From Salirhabdus sp. Marseille-P4669 (lineage in GTDB: Bacteria; Bacillota; Bacilli; Bacillales; Alkalibacillaceae), in NCBI RefSeq assembly GCF_900240405.1, contig NZ_OEQK01000003.1:310001-374000 (forward strand): a DNA stretch of 64,000 bases, given 5' to 3'. Below the pieces are notes generated by a model. It ran no database searches. It saw only the letters and a list, made by a program, of their open reading frames with translations, and had not been told where the DNA came from. Positions within the stretch are counted from its first letter, which is position 1; the number at the start of each line of letters is the position of its first letter. Below are positions 54,437 to 61,692 of this stretch, in pieces. Both the position numbers and the translations under genes were made by a program.

Positions 54437-55192
54437 ATGCGTTCTAATAGTAAACATACAGTTAACGAACTTGAAAGATTTATCCAAATGTATCTTAATG
54501 AGGGACTTAGTTTTAATGAATTAAGGGAAGAAAATGGTTTGTTATTAAGTGAATCGGCATTTAATAATAAAGTACTGAGATACCAGAAACATGGTCTTGC
54601 AGGCATTCAAACGAAGACGGTTAATAATCAATATAGTAAAGAGTTTAAGCTCTCTGTTGTTAAAGAGTACATGGGAAAAGAGACCTCTATCAGCCAATTA
54701 GCTCGTAAATATAATATTCCAGCTTATGAAACTGTGAGGAAATGGATAATCAAGTATACTGAGGGGGAGGAATTAAGAAATTATTCTCCAAAACCCGAGG
54801 TGTATACAATGAAAAGTAGAAAAACAACACGTGAAGAAAAAATGGAGATTGTCAAAGATTGTTTAGCTAATTATCTATCTTATAAAGAGACTGCTGAAAA
54901 ATATCACGTCTCCTATAATAATGTTTATGCATGGACTAAAAAATACAAAAGATATGGTCCAGATGGACTTGTTGATGGACGTGGACAAGGAAAGCCAACC
55001 TCTATCCAAACAGAAGAAGAAAAGTTACGAACTGAAATCGCTGCCCTAAAAGCCCGTAATGAATACTTAGAAACAGAGAATATTGCATTAAAAAAGTTAG
55101 AAGAAACGGAAAGAGAGTTGATGTTACGCAGACAAGGTATGAAGCAGAATTCCAAACAATCAAAAAGCTCGAAAAAAAGGGGTTCAAAATAA
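54437..55192 (+). CDS. IS150-like transposase OrfA with two helix-turn-helix units
   Basis: 251 residues. Three HTH-like units are seen: SFNELREENGLLLSESAFNN, KETSISQLARKYNIPAYETV and LSYKETAEKYHVSYNNVYAW, then a coiled coil (LRTEIAALKARNEYLETENI). The gene ends in the slippery sequence A AAA AAG (55172-55179), where a -1 shift would yield the OrfAB fusion transposase. Confidence 0.85.
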   Translation: MRSNSKHTVNELERFIQMYLNEGLSFNELREENGLLLSESAFNNKVLRYQKHGLAGIQTKTVNNQYSKEFKLSVVKEYMGKETSISQLARKYNIPAYETVRKWIIKYTEGEELRNYSPKPEVYTMKSRKTTREEKMEIVKDCLANYLSYKETAEKYHVSYNNVYAWTKKYKRYGPDGLVDGRGQGKPTSIQTEEEKLRTEIAALKARNEYLETENIALKKLEETERELMLRRQGMKQNSKQSKSSKKRGSK

Positions 55193-55983
55193 GCTTACTG
55201 TGTGAAGCTTTGGATGTGAGTCGCTCGGGTTATTATAAGTGGTTAAATCGCAAACCAACGGAAACAGAGAAGCGTTTAAGACACTTGATCAACTTAATTC
55301 AAAGAGTTTATGAAGAACATAAAGGGATTTATGGTTATCGCCGAATCACGATTTATCTCAATCATTTCCTTAACGCTCAAGTGAACCATAAATGTGTTTA
55401 TCGCTTGATGAAGTTATTAGAAATAAAAGCCGTTATCCGCCGGAAACGTTACAACTATAAGCCACATAAACCGCAACATGTAGCTGAAAATGTCCTAAAT
55501 AGAGAATTTCAAGCAGACTATAACACAATGTAAGTCTTATTAACAGATGTCACTGAATTTAAGTACGGAGGTCATTCAAAAGCTTATTTAAGTGCAATCT
55601 TGGATTACGGTGAAAATAAAATTGTAGCCTATCAATTATCCAGACATAATAATAATGCCTTAGTTCATGATACTGTCAATCAGATTGAAGAGATCATCAT
55701 ACCAACGAAAACTTTATTACATAGTGATCGCGGCTTTCAGTACACTTCACATAGCTTTAAGAACTTTGTAGAAAAACACCAAATTACACAAAGTATGTCA
55801 CGTGTTGGTAAATGTATTGATAACGGTCCAATGGAGAACTTTTGGGGAATTATCAAGGAAGAAATGTATCGGTTAAGCAGCTATGAAACATTTGAAGAAT
55901 TAAAGAATGATATTAAACAATATATAGAATTCTTTAATACAAAGCGCGTGACGTTGAAAATGGGGCTAAAAATTCCAGCATAA
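55171..55983 (+). pseudogene. IS150-like transposase OrfB, interrupted
   Basis: From the frameshift site the frame reads EKKGFKISLLCEALDVSRSG, then the HTH_21 region (KGIYGYRRITIYLNHF) and NREFQADYNTM before TAA at 55531-55533. The same frame continues after the stop with LLTDVTEFKYGGHSKAYLSA (first catalytic Asp), LHSDRGFQYTSHSF (second Asp) and MENFWGIIKEEMYR (Glu). The expected Lys-Trp before the first Asp has become M-stop-V. The C-terminus ends early at KMGLKIPA. Transposase is probably inactive. Confidence 0.85.
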
Positions 55984-56067
55984 AAATGCCATGCATGAGA
56001 ATCATACATGGCATAATATTTTGTTTTTTTACCTGTCTACTTGACAGGGGGCAGTTCATATAGAAGC

Positions 56068-58881
56068 TTATACTTTTTTTGTAAACTCTGTATATAAGTT
56101 TGCAGGAACTTCATTTTCAAGCTCAATAATACAAGTAATCGGGCGTTCTCCTTCATATTTAATGGTGTTTCCTTTTCCAATATAAATATAAGGCTCTGTT
56201 TTCCCGTCTATTTCTTTATATTTTCTTACAAAAAGATGAAGGTTAATTCCTCTATCTCTGTTAAATATTATGTTTTTACCTCTTTCTGACTGTTGTGTTG
56301 TACTATTTTGGGATTCCCACTGAAAATAACGTTCATTTATAAACTTATCTTTATAATTTATACTCTCTTTAATATCCTCTTCTTTATGTAAATCGATGTA
56401 CAAAAAGTAATCCTTTCCATTAGCTAAAACCCCAGACCCTCGAAAAGCACTATGAGTTTTTCTGAAGTTAGATAGTAATGCCGCATCTACCATCTGATAT
56501 TGTTCATATAGTTTGAAGTGAGGGTATCCGTAATACTTTCTCTTAAACTCTTTCTCATAACGAAAAATCCCATATGTTAGGATATCATCTATATATGAAC
56601 GGTAATCCTCATTTTTTAATAACATCTCAAAAGATTTAGTTTTTACTAACCTATCGCTTTCAAAATGAACTAATTTTTCTTTGTTTTTTATTTGTAAGCT
56701 ATCGTAAAAATTCTGGTTTAAATATTCAAAAGAATGAAGAACACTATCATCATCCACATAATCAACCATTTTATTGATTTCTGATTTTGCTGTATTTAGA
56801 GTAATTACTTCTTCTACCATTAGATATTTCAATATAACAAATTCATTGATTCTTTTTAGTGGTAATTTACTTGAAAGCTCCTTTAAAGTACTATCAAAAA
56901 CATCATTTACCAAAAGACTTTTCAATGTATCATCTTTCTCTACTTTAGCAACAAACTGCAGATATGTTTTTTCCTTATTAATAAACTTGACTGGATCAGG
57001 AGCTCCATCATATTTTATATAATCCATTAAATAAATCGGAATTCTACCCTGATTCAGCTTCTTAAACTCATAATATTCTTCCTTTAAGTATTTCATTGAG
57101 TTAAAATTCTCTTTATCAATTTGCTGAAGGATACGCTCCTGTGATATTTCATCCATCTGTATATGTGTTGCACCAGGAATATTAGCAAATCCAGTAGCAA
57201 TTGCAACCTTCAAACTTTCTTTATCATAATATCGACTTCCATTTAGCGCAATTGCAATCAAAAATACTTTACTATGGTTTCCAATAAAGTCCAGTACTGT
57301 TAAGAAACTTTTATCTTCCCACTTTCTTAATCCTCTTCCTAACTGTTGAATAAATATGATTGGAGAATTAGTTGGTCGTAACATTAACACTAAATTTACA
57401 GAAGGAATATCCACTCCTTCATTAAAAATATCTACTGTAAAGATAAACTCTAAATCATCTTGATCATTTTCCAGTTTTCGAATGTATCGATCACGAGTTT
57501 CAACAGTATGATCACCATGTAAACTAACACTTTTGTATCCTCGTTTATTAAATTCATTTGCCATATATTCAGCATGTTCAATACTTGCACAGAAACCTAA
57601 GCATTTTCGCTTTTCCCCATCATGACTGTAAAATTCCATTTTTTCAATAATGAAATCAACTCGTTCATTTACCTTAAGTCTTTTGGTAACTTCAGCAATA
57701 TCATCAATCGAAACATCACTTAAATCAATTCCCTCTATATCTGTAATTCCAAAATAATGAAAAGGGATAATCAAATCGTCAGCTAAAGCATCATGAAGAC
57801 GCACTTCTATTGCTACATTATTATCAAACAAATCAAAAACATTATTGTGATCACTTCTTTCAGGAGTAGCTGTCATACCTAAAGTAAACTTTGGATCGAA
57901 ATATTTCATCACTACTTGATAAGAAGGGCTTGTTGCATGGTGAGCTTCATCAAAAATGATATACTCAAACTCATCGGGTTTAAACTCTTTATAACATTTA
58001 GATAATGTTTGGATTGTAGTAAATACATAATCCGCATTTTTTTCTTTACTATTACCAGTTAATAAACCAAATGAAATATTCTGATTAACTATTAGAGTTT
58101 CGAAAGTTTCTTTTGCTTTCTTTAGGATTTCCTCTCTATGTACAATGAACAAAAGTCTTTTTGGTTTAAAACTTTTAACATCAAATGCAGACATATATGT
58201 TTTACCTGTACCAGTAGCGGATATTACTAATGCCTTTTTTTGGTCAAACATTCTTAATCGTTCTAAATTTTCCATAGCTTGTTTTTGCATCCTATTTGGA
58301 ACAATATACTTGCTATTCTCATAAATAACGTTTTTATATGTTGGTATGTTTTGCTTAATGTTTTCTATAAATTCCTTATAATCATTGATAAACTCTTCAT
58401 CTGCTATATCACTCTGTTTCCATAGGGTATCAAATTCTCTAAAAACATCATTAATAAAGATGCTATTATCTTTTTCTATTAATTGAACATTCCATTCAAT
58501 ATTACTCTTTAAGGCACTTTGAGTAATATTAGAAGATCCAATTATTACTTTATAATGATCCTCATTTTCAAAGATGTAAACTTTTGTATGAAACCCAATT
58601 TCTCTATCCGTTACAAATACTTTCAGATCTATATTGTTAAACTCTCTTATCTTTTCTAATGCCTTTACATCTGTAAAATTCAGATACGTTGAGGTTAAAA
58701 TTTTCCCCATTTTCCCTTGATCTTCTGCCTCTTTAAATGTATCAAGTAATAATTGAAACCCACTAAAATTAATAAATGCAACACTAAAGTAAAACTTCTT
58801 ACACTCCTTAATTGACCTTATTAATTCATTAAGTAAATTACCTTTATCCGAGTTAACGATTAACTTTTTCTTATTATCCAT
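56068..58881 (-). CDS. PLD nuclease-DEAH helicase-DUF3427 defence protein
   Basis: 937 residues from ATG 58881 behind TAGGAGAAATATTT; an upstream TTG at 58908 is less likely. Order: PLD-like nuclease domain (about 10-170, with FHTKVYIFENEDHYKVIIGS giving HxK...), superfamily 2 helicase (205-560: SATGTGKTYMSAF, IIFDEAHHATSPSY, MTATPERSD, FIQQLGRGLRKW), and a C-terminal DUF3427 module (about 600-937; YGYPHFKLYEQYQMVDAALL). Only one HxK motif is obvious in the PLD part, so it may dimerise for catalysis. It lies 34 bp downstream of the SBD-HNH gene and forms a cassette with it. Confidence 0.85.
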   Translation of the reverse strand: MDNKKKLIVNSDKGNLLNELIRSIKECKKFYFSVAFINFSGFQLLLDTFKEAEDQGKMGKILTSTYLNFTDVKALEKIREFNNIDLKVFVTDREIGFHTKVYIFENEDHYKVIIGSSNITQSALKSNIEWNVQLIEKDNSIFINDVFREFDTLWKQSDIADEEFINDYKEFIENIKQNIPTYKNVIYENSKYIVPNRMQKQAMENLERLRMFDQKKALVISATGTGKTYMSAFDVKSFKPKRLLFIVHREEILKKAKETFETLIVNQNISFGLLTGNSKEKNADYVFTTIQTLSKCYKEFKPDEFEYIIFDEAHHATSPSYQVVMKYFDPKFTLGMTATPERSDHNNVFDLFDNNVAIEVRLHDALADDLIIPFHYFGITDIEGIDLSDVSIDDIAEVTKRLKVNERVDFIIEKMEFYSHDGEKRKCLGFCASIEHAEYMANEFNKRGYKSVSLHGDHTVETRDRYIRKLENDQDDLEFIFTVDIFNEGVDIPSVNLVLMLRPTNSPIIFIQQLGRGLRKWEDKSFLTVLDFIGNHSKVFLIAIALNGSRYYDKESLKVAIATGFANIPGATHIQMDEISQERILQQIDKENFNSMKYLKEEYYEFKKLNQGRIPIYLMDYIKYDGAPDPVKFINKEKTYLQFVAKVEKDDTLKSLLVNDVFDSTLKELSSKLPLKRINEFVILKYLMVEEVITLNTAKSEINKMVDYVDDDSVLHSFEYLNQNFYDSLQIKNKEKLVHFESDRLVKTKSFEMLLKNEDYRSYIDDILTYGIFRYEKEFKRKYYGYPHFKLYEQYQMVDAALLSNFRKTHSAFRGSGVLANGKDYFLYIDLHKEEDIKESINYKDKFINERYFQWESQNSTTQQSERGKNIIFNRDRGINLHLFVRKYKEIDGKTEPYIYIGKGNTIKYEGERPITCIIELENEVPANLYTEFTKKV

Positions 58882-58915
58882 AAATATTTCTCCTATTTTA
58901 TTAGCCAAGTACTTA

Positions 58916-59785
58916 TTAACTAATTATATATCTCTCAGGTCCCTTAAACACTTCTTTAACATGCCAATGAATATACGATTCACTTGGTTGATAAAGATGT
59001 TCAATTGGTTCTCTAATAACTTCCCCATGATAACGCATTAACCACTCTTCAAATCCATGTGTTCCATGTGCATCTTGAGAAACAATCATTCTTCTATCAT
59101 TATTGATTGTAAAGACACCTCTATCAAATAGCTTATGATGTAATGAGCAAAGAGCCAAACCATTTCCTTCAATATCCGGGCCGCCAGCTTGATGCCACTT
59201 TATATGTGCCGCTTCAATTCCAACCAGCTTATGAGCGAGTCTTACATTAAAACCACAAATAGCACAACTATAACCGTATGCTCTTAAAACCTTATCTCGA
59301 AATTTGGAGTCTCTCTTATTCTTTATCGAGTGATTAAAGTCAAGACCAACAGCTTCCAAGATATCATCATGAAAAGTACTTGGAAAATGTTGCTCTAAAA
59401 TAATTTGAGCTATTTCAGGTATGTATTTTAAATTTTGTTTCAACAAATTAAATACTTCAATTGTAAATCCACCGCTAATTTCTTTATCTAATAAAAGCCT
59501 GTGTCTTGGATCCGAAAAATTTACTTCTGCATCAAGTTCCCAAATCCCATCACGTGTTAATCTAACAAATGGCTCTTCAGGGTGATATGATTTTCTTAAT
59601 GGTCCGAATTCTATTAACAATTGCTTTAGGTCTTTTCCCACTTCTTTATAAGGTAATAATCTTACATCACTTTTTAGTTTTCCCAATGCATACAAAATAA
59701 GTAGTGGCTTATGAGGGGCTCTTTGGTTCCCCTTTTTCCATATGGTTAAATTTTTTATCGATTGTTTTAATTCTTCTATATCCAT
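58916..59785 (-). CDS. HNH endonuclease with N-terminal sulfur-binding-type domain
   Basis: 289 residues from ATG 59785 (MDIEELKQSI) behind TTTGGAGTGTTTTAT. Residues 1-150 match the SBD fold of phosphorothioated-DNA-binding restriction enzymes (RAPHKPLLILYALGKLK, LLIEFGPLRKSYHPEEPFVR, LTRDGIWEL). Residues about 175-235 are an HNH nuclease: CAICG, EAAHIKWHQAGG, NGLALCSLHHKLFDRG. Such enzymes cut DNA carrying phosphorothioate (or sometimes methyl) marks, type IV style. It sits between a NERD protein gene (36 bp upstream) and the helicase gene (34 bp downstream). Confidence 0.85.
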   Translation of the reverse strand: MDIEELKQSIKNLTIWKKGNQRAPHKPLLILYALGKLKSDVRLLPYKEVGKDLKQLLIEFGPLRKSYHPEEPFVRLTRDGIWELDAEVNFSDPRHRLLLDKEISGGFTIEVFNLLKQNLKYIPEIAQIILEQHFPSTFHDDILEAVGLDFNHSIKNKRDSKFRDKVLRAYGYSCAICGFNVRLAHKLVGIEAAHIKWHQAGGPDIEGNGLALCSLHHKLFDRGVFTINNDRRMIVSQDAHGTHGFEEWLMRYHGEVIREPIEHLYQPSESYIHWHVKEVFKGPERYIIS

Positions 59786-59821
59786 ATAAAACACTCCAAA
59801 AACTCTTTATCCAGAAACTTT

Positions 59822-60565
59822 TTAAGACGAAACAAACCTACACTTCGGAAAATTACTACATCCCGCAAAACTCCCATACTTCCCTTTTCTCTGAACTAAG
59901 CCTCCACCACATCTAGGGCAAATGTTAGATTTCACTTTGTTTTTAATTTGTTTTTGAGTCTCTTTAATTTGCTTGACATGACGTTTAGCTGATTCTTTGT
60001 TATTACCTAAATTATTTAAATGATTTACAACATTTTGAACATCACTATTAGACAAGACTTTTTTCTGATAATTTTTAATTGTCTTTACCACTTGAATACT
60101 GTTAATTATATGGACATATGGAGAGCTTACTGAAATTTTCTTCAGCGTTGCCTTTCCACTAAATGTAACGATAGAATAAATTGAATTACTAAATTCACCT
60201 AAAATAGTTTCCAATGATTTTATATGCCCAAAATTTTGCCATACTGGATTATAGAATCGTTCTTTTCTTTGATATATTTGTTGAGTCCAATATTTGTTTT
60301 TCTCGTTACCAAAGATCCAACCTTTATAATTCTTGGTTTCTATTACAAATATACCATACACAGATATTACAACATGATCTATCTGTGTCGTTTTTCCATT
60401 TGCCTTAGGAACTAATAAATCATTAAATACAATGTATGTATTCTTATCCAATCTTTCTAACAAAAAAGCTACCTTTGCTTCTCCAATTTTGCCTTTCACA
60501 GAAGGCATTGTCAGGAAAACACTAATTATCACAATAATTACTATAAACACATTTAAAGCATTCAA
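59822..60565 (-). CDS. NERD nuclease-like membrane protein with zinc finger
   Basis: 247 residues. An N-terminal transmembrane segment (VFIVIIVIISVFLTM) is followed by a NERD domain (KGKIGEAKVAFLLERL, TQIDHVVISVYGIFVIETKN with the DxxxE-K-type nuclease core) and a C-terminal topoisomerase-type zinc finger (CPRCGGGLVQRK, GCSNFPKCRF). NERD is a nuclease-related fold of the restriction-enzyme superfamily; zinc fingers of this sort bind DNA. It starts with TTG behind TAGGAGTGTCAA. First gene of the three-gene cassette. Confidence 0.85.
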   Translation of the reverse strand: MNALNVFIVIIVIISVFLTMPSVKGKIGEAKVAFLLERLDKNTYIVFNDLLVPKANGKTTQIDHVVISVYGIFVIETKNYKGWIFGNEKNKYWTQQIYQRKERFYNPVWQNFGHIKSLETILGEFSNSIYSIVTFSGKATLKKISVSSPYVHIINSIQVVKTIKNYQKKVLSNSDVQNVVNHLNNLGNNKESAKRHVKQIKETQKQIKNKVKSNICPRCGGGLVQRKGKYGSFAGCSNFPKCRFVSS

Positions 60566-60673
60566 ATTGACACTCCTATTTAGTAAATTACTTTCTCTCT
60601 AATAAGCATTCAACAAAATTAGTGATTTTCCTCCATATTTTAACATTTGATGAATTCTATTTAAATAATCAAA

Positions 60674-60710
60674 AGCCATCTTTCATGTACGAGTACATAG
60701 AAAAATGGCT
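60674..60710 (-). terminator. Terminator after the 76-residue gene
   Basis: AGCCATCTTTCATGTAC pairs with GTACATAGAAAAATGGCT with a short internal mismatch; T-rich on the minus side. Confidence 0.65.
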
Positions 60711-60730
60711 AAACAGTAATTTACATTTAG

Positions 60731-60961
60731 TTATCCACAATGGCTAGTTACACTATAATCCTCAAACTTTTGATTATGGCATTTTATAGCTGCATCCTTG
60801 CTCTTAAAGCTTACCCATCCCCCGTCTCTTTTTAATCTCTCAATACCTTTATACTCCGTTTCCTTCATATTTTTTGTATAAGTACATTCCGTATGAATTG
60901 TGAACTTCCTAGTTGGGATATCAATATTAACCCACACTTCTTTTTTTCTTCTACCGATCAT
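60731..60961 (-). CDS. 76-residue hypothetical protein
   Basis: A short soluble protein (VNIDIPTRKFTIHTECTYTK, then GGWVSFKSKDAAIKCHNQ), rich in beta-strand-like segments, three Cys. It begins with ATG behind AAAAGGAGTTGAACTGGT and follows the DUF1643 gene by 16 bp, so it is in the same transcript. No family recognised. Confidence 0.6.
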   Translation of the reverse strand: MIGRRKKEVWVNIDIPTRKFTIHTECTYTKNMKETEYKGIERLKRDGGWVSFKSKDAAIKCHNQKFEDYSVTSHCG

Positions 60962-60977
60962 ACCAGTTCAACTCCTT

Positions 60978-61538
60978 TTAAAAAGGTGGTTTCCACACAT
61001 GCATATTTATCCCACTATTTGTACTCCATACCTGCGCATGTTTAGGATACCAACTACATTTACTAACCTTTTCTACATAAAATAGATTCTTTCCTTCTAA
61101 TAGTTTAGTAACATCCTTAATCCGTTTTTTGTATTTAGAAGTACATCCAAAGGTATTACTTCCCCAAGCAACAATAATGTCATCTACATGCTTTGATAGT
61201 TCCAACAATAAGGAATCGTTTTCACAGCCAATCGCCAAATGTTCTTGATTATTATGTATTAATTTTGCAATGCCTTTAGGATCTGTAGAATAGTAAGCAT
61301 AGAGATTCATCACAAAAACCTTACTATATCCCTTTGTATAGCAGAACTTTAGAACACGATTAATTGTGTGATCGGATTTGTTTTTATTTGCAAGACTTGG
61401 ATTTTTCATAATAACCAAAACCATTTGTTCTTTTCTAGTTTTAAGTGGGATTTCCAATAGATATCGTAAGTTATTTGCTTGATCACCTTGATATTTAATT
61501 TTCTCCGTTACTACATAATCCTTATATGTATGCCCCAT
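60978..61538 (-). CDS. DUF1643 domain protein
   Basis: About 186 residues from ATG 61538 behind TATGGAGGTGAAGAA; the longer open frame to 61748 overlaps helD and lacks a start signal. MVLVIMKNPSLANKNKSDHT, VFVMNLYAYYSTDPKG and IIVAWGSNTFG match DUF1643, a family often found on phages, plasmids and defence islands and thought to act on nucleotides or glycans. WYPKHAQVW ends it. Function not established. Confidence 0.8.
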   Translation of the reverse strand: MGHTYKDYVVTEKIKYQGDQANNLRYLLEIPLKTRKEQMVLVIMKNPSLANKNKSDHTINRVLKFCYTKGYSKVFVMNLYAYYSTDPKGIAKLIHNNQEHLAIGCENDSLLLELSKHVDDIIVAWGSNTFGCTSKYKKRIKDVTKLLEGKNLFYVEKVSKCSWYPKHAQVWSTNSGINMHVWKPPF

Positions 61539-61605
61539 TTCTTCACCTCCATATATACTTCTAATTACATATGTAGTAGTTTTGTCCGTTATTCGAGCAA
61601 TAAAA

Positions 61606-61634
61606 AAGAAGCACTCGGCACTCGAGTACTTCTT
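61606..61634 (-). terminator. Terminator after helD
   Basis: AAGAAGCACTCG / CGAGTACTTCTT stem with a 5-nt loop and T-rich minus-side tail (TTTTTTATTG). Confidence 0.75.
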
Positions 61635-61692
61635 GATCGTGATTATTAAGTTTATCCATTTTTCTAGACGAAATACTTTTATTTTTAAGATA

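Larger units (their letters stand above)
54377..56058 (+). mobile_element. IS3-family (IS150-like) insertion sequence (second copy type)
   Basis: The 1682-bp element has imperfect inverted ends: TGATATGCTCCCCCTAAAG on the left and, inverted on the right, TGAACTGCCCCCTGTCAAG, both continuing TAGACA and a run of A with ACAAAA. TAT is repeated at 54374-54376 and 56059-56061. It encodes a long two-HTH OrfA and an OrfB in the -1 frame. It differs from the first IS in sequence and OrfA length, so these are two unrelated insertions of the same family. Confidence 0.9.
54359..56078. terminator. Convergent terminator split by an IS in its loop
   Basis: AAAAAGTATAAGCT (54359-54372, containing the Nudix stop) and AGCTTATACTTTTT (56065-56078, containing the helicase stop on the other strand) form a perfect 14-bp stem. 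The IS and its TAT duplication lie between the arms. Confidence 0.9.
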
